64,000 nucleotides of DNA from Sorangium sp025924095. GTDB lineage: Bacteria; Myxococcota_A; Polyangia; Polyangiales; Polyangiaceae. The position numbers and the translations under genes were made by a program. The notes beneath the pieces were generated by a model. It saw only the letters and a program-made list of their open reading frames with translations, was not told where the DNA came from and made no database searches. Positions 16,107-24,596 of this stretch are shown here, piece by piece; position 1 is the first letter of the stretch, and the number at the start of each line of letters is the position of its first letter. The stretch lies in NCBI RefSeq assembly GCF_051521505.1, contig NZ_CP150356.1, positions 2,790,001-2,854,000 on the forward strand, read 5' to 3'.

Positions 16107-18551
16107 TCAGAAGCCGCCCTCCAGGCCGAAGTTCGGGATCGTGACCGGCCCGAACTCGGTCGGCTCGCACGACGAGAACGCATCGCACATCCCCGGCATG
16201 GTCTCCTTCGACAGCGTGGAGTTGAGCACGTCGAGGACGAGCGACAGCCAGCCTGACTTCCCGATCGGCCAGCGCTTCTCCAGGCGGACATCGAGGCGGA
16301 AGAACGACGGCAGCCGCTCCCACCGCGTCTCTCCGCCGGCGAGGGGCCCGGATCCTCCAGGGACGCCGCCGATCGGCGAAAGCGTCGCGCCGCCGATCTT
16401 CTGCGGAAGCCCGGAGTAGAACACGAAGCGCCCGCCTGCCCTGTATCCGCGGCCGAGGTCGTAGGTCAGCGCGACGTTCGCCACGTGGGCCCGATCGAAC
16501 GAGCTCACCTGCCGGGTGCGGCCGATGCTGCGCGTGGAGCGGGACAGCGTGTACGACGCGAATCCACCGACGCGCCGCGTGAGCTTCCGGTGGGCCGACA
16601 GCTCCACGCCGGTCGCGGCGCCGAGCGCGCGGAGCGTGAGGGCGTCCTCGACCGAATCCAGACCCAGAGAGCCGAGCGCGTCGGTCATGTTGAAGAACGC
16701 GTTGTGGAACACCGAGACCGTCGCGGTGATGTCCTCCGGCAGCGCGAGCTCGAGGCCGGCGCTCGACTGGAAGCTCCGCTGGAGGCCGCCGTCGAGGCCC
16801 GGGCGGACGCCGGGGATCGGGACGACGAAGCTCGGCAGCTGGGACGCGAGGCCGTGCGCCTGCACGAACGTCACGCCGCGCCCCAGGGAGAGCCGCGCCG
16901 ACAACCGCGGATCGACGGCGAGCGCGACCGTATCGTCCGAATGGTAGAGATCGAGCCGGAGCCCCGGAGTGATGCGCAGGCGCGAGGTGACCGCGATGTC
17001 GGATTCGATGTAGCCGCCCACCGTGAGGTCGACACGGCTCGAGAGGAAGTCGTCGACGGGGACATCGTCGTCCGGCGCGACGTCGCCCGGGGGGCCGCCG
17101 GCGTCGGTGTCGAGATCGAGCTGGTTGACGTCGACCACAGCGTCGATGCCGGCGCGGATCGTCGTCTCGTCGGGGAGCCGATGAGCGAGCGTGAGGCGCG
17201 CGCCGAGGCTCCGCGTCAGCGCTTGCAGGTCTCCCCCGATCCCCGTCTCGTCGTGGCCGAGCGTCAGCGCGCCGCGCAGCGCGCTGCCCCGGCCATACGC
17301 ATGGTCGTACCGGAGATCGATCCGGTGAAATGTCGTGTCGAAGAGGGTCGTCTTCTCGCCGTCTTCGTCAGTCGCCAGGAAGTCGTGGGCGCCGAACGCG
17401 AAGAGGCTCACCCGGCCCTCCGGGACGATCTCGTAGGACAGCCGGGCCTGGTAATCCCAGTAATCGAGCGCGACCTCGGGGGCGGCGAGCGAGAGGAGCA
17501 ACGCCGTGTAGGAGTAGCGGCCGCCCACGAGCGCGACCCCGCGGCCGCCGGCGAAGGGGCCCTCGACGAGCCCGCCCACGTCGACGAGCCGGAGCATGCC
17601 CTCACCGCGCCAGTAGGGGAGCGGCGGCGTCGTCTCGCCGGAGACGATCCCGCCCGCGTACCGCCCGTGACGCGCGGGGTAGCCGCCAGGATAGAGGTCG
17701 ACGCGATCGACGATCCCGGGATGGACAACGGAAGGCCCGAGCCCGAGGTGATAGAGGTAGGGGACGCGGACGCCATCGAGGAAGTAACCGACGTTGCCCG
17801 GCGGCGAGCCGCGGACGTAGAAGAACGGGAGCCCCGAGACGATCGGGGTCACCCCGGGGAGCATCTCGATGGCGCGGAAGGGGTCGCCGAACGCGCCGGG
17901 GACGATCCTGACCTCGCCGCGGCTCAAGCTGGAGACGCCGGGCGCCGGCAGCTCGCCGCGCACGGTGACCTCGAGCGACCGCGGCGCCTCCGGCGGCAGC
18001 CCGGGCGCCCTGGCCGCTGCCGGAGGCGCGGGCGCAGGTGCAGGCGCGGAGGCGTCGGGCGGCGCGGGCGGCGCGGCTTCGGTGAAGCGGACCTCGACGC
18101 GGATCCTGGCTGCGACCGGCGCGCCGTCCCGGGTGGCCGGCGCAAAGCGGAACGACGTCGCGGCGGCCACGGCGGCCGATGCGAACGGCTCCGGCCCCTC
18201 CTCGGCGACCGCGGAGCGGACGGTCCCGTCCGCGTTGACCGTGAGAACGAGGCGAACTGTCGCGTCGCCGTGCGCCCCGTCCGGGTAGTCGGCGCCGAGC
18301 GCCGTGAGCGGCGTCGGCGGGACCAGCGCGGCGGGCGGCGTATCGCGGGACGGCGCGGCGGGCGGCGTGTCGTGGGACGGCGCGGCGGGCGGCGTGTCGT
18401 GGGACGGCGCGGCGGGCGGCGTATCGCCGGACGGCTCCGCCGGCGGCTTGGCATGGGGCAGCGGCGTGTCGGGGGCGGCGGCGGCGGGGCACGGCGCGAG
18501 CGTGATTGCGAGCAGCGCTGCGGCGGTCGTGGATCTCCGGAGGAAGCGCAT
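16107..18551 (-). CDS. TonB-dependent receptor with N-terminal TonB C-terminal-type domain
   Basis: 814 residues from ATG 18551, chosen because it gives a clean signal peptide (MRFLRRSTTAAALLAITLAP); an upstream ATG at 18635 also exists. After a Pro-rich spacer of four DTPPAAPSH repeats comes a TonB-C-like domain (ATVRLVLTVNADGTVRSAVA ... ASAAVAAATSFRFAPATRDG). Next is a plug domain (FYVRGSPPGNVGYFLDGVRV, then VDLYPGGYPARHGRYAGGIV), then a beta barrel ending in a terminal aromatic (NFGLEGGF). A TonB-like domain fused to the outer-membrane receptor is an architecture seen in Myxococcota. The substrate is unknown. Confidence 0.85.
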   Translation of the reverse strand: MRFLRRSTTAAALLAITLAPCPAAAAPDTPLPHAKPPAEPSGDTPPAAPSHDTPPAAPSHDTPPAAPSRDTPPAALVPPTPLTALGADYPDGAHGDATVRLVLTVNADGTVRSAVAEEGPEPFASAAVAAATSFRFAPATRDGAPVAARIRVEVRFTEAAPPAPPDASAPAPAPAPPAAARAPGLPPEAPRSLEVTVRGELPAPGVSSLSRGEVRIVPGAFGDPFRAIEMLPGVTPIVSGLPFFYVRGSPPGNVGYFLDGVRVPYLYHLGLGPSVVHPGIVDRVDLYPGGYPARHGRYAGGIVSGETTPPLPYWRGEGMLRLVDVGGLVEGPFAGGRGVALVGGRYSYTALLLSLAAPEVALDYWDYQARLSYEIVPEGRVSLFAFGAHDFLATDEDGEKTTLFDTTFHRIDLRYDHAYGRGSALRGALTLGHDETGIGGDLQALTRSLGARLTLAHRLPDETTIRAGIDAVVDVNQLDLDTDAGGPPGDVAPDDDVPVDDFLSSRVDLTVGGYIESDIAVTSRLRITPGLRLDLYHSDDTVALAVDPRLSARLSLGRGVTFVQAHGLASQLPSFVVPIPGVRPGLDGGLQRSFQSSAGLELALPEDITATVSVFHNAFFNMTDALGSLGLDSVEDALTLRALGAATGVELSAHRKLTRRVGGFASYTLSRSTRSIGRTRQVSSFDRAHVANVALTYDLGRGYRAGGRFVFYSGLPQKIGGATLSPIGGVPGGSGPLAGGETRWERLPSFFRLDVRLEKRWPIGKSGWLSLVLDVLNSTLSKETMPGMCDAFSSCEPTEFGPVTIPNFGLEGGF
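18325..18435. repeat. 27-bp in-frame tandem repeats inside the TonB receptor gene
   Basis: Four units of GACGGCGCGGCGGGCGGCGT plus 7 bases encode DTPPAAPS-(H/R) on the minus strand. They expand the periplasmic Pro/Ala-rich spacer between the signal peptide and the TonB-like domain. Confidence 0.85.
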
Positions 18552-18757
18552 CGCCGCGCCGTGAAGAGGCGACCGAGCGAGGACCCGAGCGGAGCGCTGC
18601 GCCGTGGAGCTCGGTGGCCAAGGAAGCGAGATCATCGGGCTTTCTTGTGAGCGGCTCTCGCGCCGCTCCGCGAGCGCACTGCCGCCCGCGCGCCGCTCTC
18701 GTAGCACGCGCGCGGGCAGACCGTGAGGAAGGCGATGGACCGCGCGAAGGTCGCTGC

Positions 18758-20254
18758 CTACGGGGCGGAGACGTCGCACGTGAAGGACGAGAACGGGTCG
18801 AACGACGCGACGAGCACCGTGTAGACGCCGCTCTCCGGACACACGAACGACGCCTGCGGGCAGTAACCGCACGCGTCATCCACCGAGGCCAGGGCCTCGA
18901 GGGCGGCGCACCCGGACGCGCCGTCGCACACCCGGAGCATCGGGTCGCCCCCGCAGGTGCCGGCAGGGCAGCCGCAGCCCACGGTGATCGGCGCGCCAGG
19001 GGCGCACGCCACGCCCTCGTGGCCGGGCGCGATCGACCAGCCGCAGTCGCGCCCCTCGCCGCCCACCGGAGAGGAGCAGGCCGCGAGCGGATCCCCGGGG
19101 ACCGCCGGGACATCCTCCGGGATGGTCACGGGGACCTCGATCGTGTTGTTGCCGTAATCGCTCTCCGGCAGCGTGCGATCGGCGTTGATCGTGATGCGGA
19201 GGTCATAGTCCCCCGGGACCACGCCGGTGATGTCGACCCACTGGCAGTCGAGGCCGGCGCCGTAGATGTCGCTCCAGCCGCGCTGGATGCCCTGGAAGCC
19301 GCAGTGATAGCGCGGCGTCGTCGGCGACCCCGGGATGCCCACGGGCGAGCTGTCGAGCAGGCAGAACGCCTGCTTGTGGCCGGTCGCGACGACCGCGCCG
19401 GTCCCGTCGAGGAGCTCGTACCGGGCGTACCCCTCGAAATGATAGTGGCCATGGCACGAGGAGAACTCGAAGCCCTCGACGAGCGTCGGATCGCCGAGGA
19501 TCAGGTCCGCCCCGCCGACGTTCGGCGTCTCCGTCGAGAAGCGCATCAGGCGACGATCGCCCGCCCCGCCCACGCAGCCCTCCACGATCGCGCAGCTGTC
19601 CGCCGGGAAGGCCTCGTGGCCGATGCTCAGGCTGAGCTGCGCCTCGTCCGCGGAGACCGTCAGGTCGGGCAGCGGGCACGTCTCGCCCGGCCCGAGGCCC
19701 GTGCAGGTGCCCATGAAGCCCGCAAGGCAGCACGTCTCGCCCGCCCCGCACTCGCTGTCGTCCGTGCACAGCACCGACTCGGCGGGCCCCTGCTCCTCCT
19801 CGACCTCGATCACGATGTCGAACGAGCCCTGGTCGAGCACCACGTCGTCCGCCCCGACCCGGAAGCGCAGCGCGACGGTCGTGTTCTGGTTCGCGAACAC
19901 GTCGAACCAGACGGGGTTCGGCGAGAGGAGCTGCGCCTCCACCGGCTCGATCGAGCTGTCCAGGTTCAGGCGCTCGAGCCGCCAACCCTCCTGCAGAAAC
20001 GTGTAATAACCGCCGGGCGGGACGGCCGCGCTCAGGCGAAACCGGTTCGGGTCGTCCTCGGTATCGAAGAAGATCGTGTCCTGAGGGCCCTGGACCATCA
20101 CGATCCCGTCGCGCAGGCGGTACGCGTTGCCAGAGGCCGCCGAGCCGATCAGGTTCAGCTCGATCTGCCCGGTCTGCTCCTCCTTTCCTTCCTCCTCCCC
20201 TACGCACCCGGCGAGAGCGATCATCCCAAAGAGCGCAAATTTCGTGAGCTTCAT
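18758..20254 (-). CDS. Secreted lysyl oxidase-family lipoprotein
   Basis: 498 residues. ATG 20254 is chosen over 20275 because AGGAGG lies between them as ribosome-binding site. The leader MKLTKFALFGMIALAGC has a lipobox (C17). The lysyl oxidase domain carries the copper motif SSCHGHYHFEGYARYEL, the quinone-forming Lys in ATGHKQAFCLLD and Tyr in PESDYGNN, and YGAGLDCQWVDITGV, as in animal LOX. These enzymes oxidise lysine amines to aldehydes through a lysine-tyrosylquinone cofactor. The region before the domain has a Cys-rich segment (CTDDSECGAGETCCLAGFMG); the C-terminal ~140 residues are a beta-rich, Cys-containing domain. It is divergent from the MerR gene. Confidence 0.88.
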   Translation of the reverse strand: MKLTKFALFGMIALAGCVGEEEGKEEQTGQIELNLIGSAASGNAYRLRDGIVMVQGPQDTIFFDTEDDPNRFRLSAAVPPGGYYTFLQEGWRLERLNLDSSIEPVEAQLLSPNPVWFDVFANQNTTVALRFRVGADDVVLDQGSFDIVIEVEEEQGPAESVLCTDDSECGAGETCCLAGFMGTCTGLGPGETCPLPDLTVSADEAQLSLSIGHEAFPADSCAIVEGCVGGAGDRRLMRFSTETPNVGGADLILGDPTLVEGFEFSSCHGHYHFEGYARYELLDGTGAVVATGHKQAFCLLDSSPVGIPGSPTTPRYHCGFQGIQRGWSDIYGAGLDCQWVDITGVVPGDYDLRITINADRTLPESDYGNNTIEVPVTIPEDVPAVPGDPLAACSSPVGGEGRDCGWSIAPGHEGVACAPGAPITVGCGCPAGTCGGDPMLRVCDGASGCAALEALASVDDACGYCPQASFVCPESGVYTVLVASFDPFSSFTCDVSAP

Positions 20255-20451
20255 GTGAGCCGCGGTCCTCCTCATTCACTCCACCCCAGGACCCTTGATG
20301 CCGTCACGCACCAGGTCCTTCACAGGGAGATCGGGGTACGCCCGGAATTGTCAGATGCTCACAGGTTTCCGATGCTGTCCACCGACGCGCAGGACGCCGT
20401 CCGACGAAAAGCAGCTCTCTCGACGGGCTCTCTATCGAGGCGAGTGTCTAC

Positions 20452-20468
20452 TTGACAGTTTTAGTGTC
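20452..20468 (+). promoter_or_regulatory. Palindromic MerR-type operator/promoter element
   Basis: TTGACA (20452-20457) begins a GACA-GTTTTAG-TGTC inverted repeat (20454-20468), 10 bases before the MerR-gene start at 20479. MerR-family repressors and activators often bind such an element over their own promoter, so autoregulation is likely. Confidence 0.45.
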
Positions 20469-20478
20469 GCGATCCAGG

Positions 20479-20958
20479 ATGCTCCCCGTGACGACGTACA
20501 AGCTCGACGAGCTCGCGGGCGAGGCGGCCGTGGCGCCGCGCACGGTGCGGTATTACGTGCAGCGCGGCCTCCTGCCGGCCCCCGAGTTCCGCGGGAAGGA
20601 CACCGCCTACGGGCGAGAGCACCTCGCCCGGCTCCGCGCCATCAAGGTCCTCCAGCAGGCGCACCTGCCGCTCGAGGAGATCCAGGCGCGCCTCGCTGGC
20701 GCCGGCCTGGACGAGATCGAGCGGCTCGCCGCGGGGGGGCCGCCCGCCGCGCAGGCGGCTCGCTGCGCCGGTCCGGCGGCGGCGGCCGCGGCAGAGCCCC
20801 CCGCCGCCGGAGCGCCGCGCGGCGGGCGCTGGGAGCGGGTCGAGATCGCCGACGGGGTGGAGCTCCACGTGCGGAGCGACGCGCCCGAGCCCTCGCGACG
20901 CATCGCCCGCGACATCGAGTCTCGTTACGCAACCCCTGCCCCGAAAGGCTCGCGATGA
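20479..20958 (+). CDS. MerR-family transcriptional regulator
   Basis: 159 residues from ATG 20479. The winged-helix motif is YKLDELAGEAAVAPRTVRYY then VQRGLLPAPEFRGKDTAYGR and EHLARLRAIKVLQQAHLPLE (residues ~5-65). The C-terminal half is Ala/Pro/Gly-rich without effector cysteines, ending in RWERVEIADGVELHVRSDAP. The last four bases overlap the start of the VIT-VWA gene (ATGA), so the two are made together; MerR regulators next to VIT/VWA genes recur in Actinobacteria and Myxococcota. It probably controls this operon from the palindrome just upstream. Confidence 0.88.
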   Translation: MLPVTTYKLDELAGEAAVAPRTVRYYVQRGLLPAPEFRGKDTAYGREHLARLRAIKVLQQAHLPLEEIQARLAGAGLDEIERLAAGGPPAAQAARCAGPAAAAAAEPPAAGAPRGGRWERVEIADGVELHVRSDAPEPSRRIARDIESRYATPAPKGSR

Positions 20959-23555
20959 TTCCGTCCACCGATCCCTCGCGCCCGGCGACGACGCCGATGT
21001 CGTGTCTACGCTCCTCGGAGGGCCACCCGGTCCCGCTGCTCGGCGTCTCCCTCTCGGGGGAGGTGTTCGGCGGGGTGGCGCGGCTCGTGGTGCGACAACG
21101 CTACCGGAACGAGGAGCGCCGGCCGATCGAGGCGATCTACACCTTCCCGCTGCCCAGCGAGGCGAGCATCGCGGGCTTCGCCATGGAGTGCGCCGGCCGC
21201 AGGCTCGAGGGGGAGGTCAAGGAGCGGGAAGAGGCGTTCCAGGCCTACGATGAGGCCATCGCCACAGGCCACGGCGTGGCGCTGCTCGACGAGGAGCGGC
21301 GCAACGTGTTCACGGCCAGCGTCGGCAACCTCCTGCCCGGAGAGGAGACGGTCGTCGAGGTCGCGTTCGTGCAGCCGCTGAAGGCCGACGAGGGGGCGCT
21401 GCGGCTCATGATCCCGACCCTCGTCGCGCCCCGCTACATCCCCGGCGCGACCGGGGGCGAGCGGACCGCGCACGGCGTCCACGAGCCGACGGACGAGGTG
21501 CCCGACGCCGACCGCATCTCCCCCGAGATCGCGCGGGTCGACTACGGCATCACCGTGGACATCGTCTTCGATCTCGGGCGCGACGTCGCGATCGAGAGCC
21601 CCTCGCACGCGCTCGCCGTGCGCCGCGAGGAGGGGGGGCGACAGCGCGTGTCGCTCCGGAGCGACAAGGCCGCGCTCGATCGGGACATCGTGCTGATCGC
21701 CGCGGGCGCGCCGGGTGTGCAGGCGGGCCTGGTCTGCGACAGGGCCGCCGGCCGGGAGGGGACCTTCGCCCTCACCGTGGTGCCGGACCTGTTCGACGCG
21801 CAGCGGTCGTCCGCCCGGCGCGACGTCGTGTTCGTCGTCGATGTGTCGGGCTCGATGGAGGGCGAGTCGATCGACCAGGCGAAGCGCGCGCTCCGCCTGT
21901 GCCTCCGCCACCTCGCCGAGGGAGACCGGTTCGGGGTGATCGCTTTCTCCAACGATTTCCGGGCCATGCAGCCGTCGCTCGCCCCGTTCACGCAGCGGAC
22001 CCTCGAGGCCGCCGACGCGTTCGTCGAGGGCCTCGTCGCGTCCGGCGGGACGGAGATGCTGAAGCCGCTGCTCGCCGCCGTGGGCCTGCTCGGCGACACG
22101 GATCGGGACCGCGTGGTCGTGCTGTTGACGGACGGTCAGGTGGGCAATGAAGCCGAGATCGTCGATCGGGTCGCCGCGCTGGGCAAGGGGGTGCGCGTCT
22201 ACACGTTCGGGATCGGGACGAACGTGAGCGATCTGCTCGTGAACGACCTCGCGCGCCGGACGCAGGGCGCCGCGGAGCTCATCCACCCGGGCGAGCGCAT
22301 CGACGAGAAGGTGACGGCGCAGTTCGCGCGGGCGACGGCGATCCGGGTCACCGGGCTCGAGGCGCGCTTCGAGGGCGTCGACGTCGGCGAGCTCGCGCCG
22401 GCCGAGCTCCCGGCGCTCGTCGACGGCGAGCCGTGGGTGCTCCACGGCCGCTACGGGCAGCCGGGGATGGGGCGCGTGGCGCTGCGCGGGAGCCTGCGCG
22501 GAGAGCGCTTCCACCTCGAGGTGCCGGTCGAGCTCGCGGCGGAGGCGTCGCGGCCCGGGCTCGAGGCGCTGTGGGCGGGCGCGCGGGTGCGGGAGCTCGA
22601 GGCGTCGGAGCGAGGGCTGTCCGGCAAGCGCGCCGAGGCGATGCGCAAGCGCATCGTGGACCTCGCGGTCCGGCACCGGGTCGCCTCGAAGCACGCGTCG
22701 TTCGTGGTGATCGAGCGGCGGACGGGCGACCGGCGAGCCCACGGGCAGCCCGAGGCGAGGCCGGTGCCGGTGAGCGCTCCGGCGGGGTGGGGGATGTCCA
22801 GCCGCCGCGGCCCGGCAGGTCCGGCCGCCGCGTTCGCCGCGATGCCGAGGAGCAGCGGCGGTCCGAGGTTGGGCGGTCCTGCCGTCATGAGGGCCAGGGC
22901 CGTCGCGCCCGCTCCGATGGCGGTCCACGACCGGCCGATCGACGCCATCGAGTCGGCGCCGGCCGCCCGCGGCGGCCTGCTGTCGCGCGCCAAGCAGCTC
23001 TTCCAGCCGAGCGCCGCGGCCGGATCGGCGGGCGCCGCGGCCCCCGCGGGCGCCGTCGCAGGGGGTCGACCCGGGGGACCGCAGCACGGGTCCGGGCCGG
23101 GAGCGCCCCCGGCGCCGGCGCCGAGCGCCGCCTCCGGAGGGGCCGAGCCGCAGGGAGCCGGCCCGGGGCGCGTCTTCGAGGAGCAGCTCGCGTCCGGGCT
23201 CTGGGAGCGCGGCGAGTCGACCGATCTCGGCCGGCTCACCAGCACGGCGCTGTGCCTCGCGGCGTGCCACGAGCAGGGCATCGACTCGGCGCACCCCATC
23301 TACGGCGCCCAGGTGGCCAAGGCGGTCGAGGCGCTCTGCGGGCTGGCCGGTTCGCTCCTCCAGCGCGGCGGCGCCGACAGGGAAGTGGCCGCGGCGCTCG
23401 CGGCCGCCTACCTGGTGGCGAGCGGCCGGCGGCTACGGGCGCGGATCCACGACACCGTGGCGGCCGCCGCGCCGGACGCGGTGCGCGCGGTGCTGGGCGA
23501 GCTCGGGGACGCAGCGGCGCTCAGGAGAAGGGTCGAGGCGCTGCGGGGCGCGTGA
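20955..23555 (+). CDS. VIT and von Willebrand factor A domain protein
   Basis: 866 residues from ATG 20955 (ATGA overlap). The VIT domain (~residues 15-150) has LLGVSLSGEVFGGVARLVVR, EAIYTFPLPSEASIAGFAME and FTASVGNLLPGEETVVEVAF. The VWA domain (~residues 290-460) keeps a full MIDAS site: DVSGSMEGES, SGGTEMLKPL and LLTDGQVGNE. After ~600 a Pro/Ala/Gly-rich low-complexity region leads to a conserved C-terminal helical domain (TALCLAACHEQGIDSAHPIY). No signal peptide is visible, so it is probably cytoplasmic. The architecture matches inter-alpha-trypsin-inhibitor-like proteins of bacteria, of unknown role. Confidence 0.88.
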   Translation: MIPSTDPSRPATTPMSCLRSSEGHPVPLLGVSLSGEVFGGVARLVVRQRYRNEERRPIEAIYTFPLPSEASIAGFAMECAGRRLEGEVKEREEAFQAYDEAIATGHGVALLDEERRNVFTASVGNLLPGEETVVEVAFVQPLKADEGALRLMIPTLVAPRYIPGATGGERTAHGVHEPTDEVPDADRISPEIARVDYGITVDIVFDLGRDVAIESPSHALAVRREEGGRQRVSLRSDKAALDRDIVLIAAGAPGVQAGLVCDRAAGREGTFALTVVPDLFDAQRSSARRDVVFVVDVSGSMEGESIDQAKRALRLCLRHLAEGDRFGVIAFSNDFRAMQPSLAPFTQRTLEAADAFVEGLVASGGTEMLKPLLAAVGLLGDTDRDRVVVLLTDGQVGNEAEIVDRVAALGKGVRVYTFGIGTNVSDLLVNDLARRTQGAAELIHPGERIDEKVTAQFARATAIRVTGLEARFEGVDVGELAPAELPALVDGEPWVLHGRYGQPGMGRVALRGSLRGERFHLEVPVELAAEASRPGLEALWAGARVRELEASERGLSGKRAEAMRKRIVDLAVRHRVASKHASFVVIERRTGDRRAHGQPEARPVPVSAPAGWGMSSRRGPAGPAAAFAAMPRSSGGPRLGGPAVMRARAVAPAPMAVHDRPIDAIESAPAARGGLLSRAKQLFQPSAAAGSAGAAAPAGAVAGGRPGGPQHGSGPGAPPAPAPSAASGGAEPQGAGPGRVFEEQLASGLWERGESTDLGRLTSTALCLAACHEQGIDSAHPIYGAQVAKAVEALCGLAGSLLQRGGADREVAAALAAAYLVASGRRLRARIHDTVAAAAPDAVRAVLGELGDAAALRRRVEALRGA

Positions 23556-23590
23556 CGGGCTCGCCGCGGACGACCGCCCGCGGCTCGCTT

Positions 23591-24553
23591 TCAGGGATAC
23601 GTATCTTCCCCGCTCTTCACGCCGGCGGGGCGGGCCTCTCCGGCGGGGCGGGCCTCTCCGGCGGGGCGGGCCTCTCCGGCCGGACGAGCCTCTCCGGCCG
23701 GGCTCTCCGAGATCTGCGCCGTCCCCTCCACGACGATCTCCAGGCGCGCATCCTGCGGCTGCGCGGGGGCACCGCCGCCCGCGTCGGCCGGCGGAAGGTC
23801 GGCGAAGCTCGCCAGGCTCAAGCGCGCGACCGGCAGGCCGGCCTCCTTGGGCTGCGCGAGGAAGAGCAGCACGGCGCGCGCTTGCGCGACCGTCACATCC
23901 CAGCCGTTGCGCCACGCCACGCCCGGCGTGCCGCTCGCCGTGTGGCCGACGACCTGGTAGTCGAGGCCCTTGAGCGGCTCGTTGCTGCGGATGATCGCGG
24001 CGATGTCCCGCAGGATCTTCTCTCCCGCCGGGGAGAACGCGTCGCGGTTCCCCTTGAACAGGACCCGCGTCGGGATCGAGATGACCACGCGGCCGTCGCG
24101 CGGCGCGACCGTGACCTCCCCGGCGGCGACCGGGAGGAACGCCCTCAGGACACCGCTGTCGCGCTCGGACGGCGGGCGAGCCCCGGTCGGCTCTCCGCGC
24201 GGCGCGCCCGGCGCGGCGCCGAGCTCGAGGCCCTCCGCGCCCAGCGGATCTTCCGCCGACACCCCCGCAGCGCCCCCGCGCGCGGCGTCGTCTTCCAGCC
24301 GGCGAACGCGCTGCTGGGTGGTCTGCAGCTCGCGCTGAAGGCGCTCGGACCGGTCCAGCTGGGCCTGCATCTCGAACTCGGTGTAACCGCACCCGACGAG
24401 GAGCGCGGGCGCGAGCAGCGCGGCAAGCCGGCGCGCAACACGAGCGGTCCGGACGGGGAGGGAAGGGGAGACCCCGGCGCTTTCCTTCACGCTCACCTCT
24501 GCGACACCCAAAGCAGGCAATTGCACTTGGCAGGCTCCTTCTCGCCGGATCAT
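23591..24553 (-). CDS. OmpA-domain lipoprotein
   Basis: 320 residues from ATG 24553, which has GGAGG 10 bases upstream. The long leader ends in a lipobox (ALLVGC), with an internal GTG start possible nearer the signal. Residues ~60-100 are a coiled coil (QAQLDRSERLQRELQTTQQR). The C-terminal half is an OmpA/MotB-like peptidoglycan-binding domain: VVISIPTRVLFKGNRDAFSP, AGEKILRDIAAIIR, YQVVGHTASGTP, VAQARAVLLFLAQPKEAG. The tail is four EARPAG-type repeats encoded by 18-bp tandem repeats. It likely anchors the outer membrane to the cell wall. Convergent with the VIT-VWA gene. Confidence 0.82.
   Translation of the reverse strand: MIRREGACQVQLPALGVAEVSVKESAGVSPSLPVRTARVARRLAALLAPALLVGCGYTEFEMQAQLDRSERLQRELQTTQQRVRRLEDDAARGGAAGVSAEDPLGAEGLELGAAPGAPRGEPTGARPPSERDSGVLRAFLPVAAGEVTVAPRDGRVVISIPTRVLFKGNRDAFSPAGEKILRDIAAIIRSNEPLKGLDYQVVGHTASGTPGVAWRNGWDVTVAQARAVLLFLAQPKEAGLPVARLSLASFADLPPADAGGGAPAQPQDARLEIVVEGTAQISESPAGEARPAGEARPAGEARPAGEARPAGVKSGEDTYP
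23623..23694. repeat. 18-bp in-frame tandem repeats (C-terminus of OmpA lipoprotein)
   Basis: Three identical units of CGGCGGGGCGGGCCTCTC at 23623, 23641 and 23659 and one diverged unit at 23677. They encode repeated EARPAG on the minus strand near the protein's end. Confidence 0.9.
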
Positions 24554-24596
24554 CCGGATCCATCCTCCACGCGCCGGGGCGCTGAGCGGCGGGAGC

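Noticed and set aside
16485..18650. 721-codon plus-strand open frame
   Set aside because: Antisense shadow of the TonB receptor; composition is Arg/Glu/Gly-rich and there is no recognisable domain.
21006..23294. 762-codon minus-strand open frame
   Set aside because: Antisense to the VIT-VWA gene, whose MIDAS motifs and start overlap are clear.
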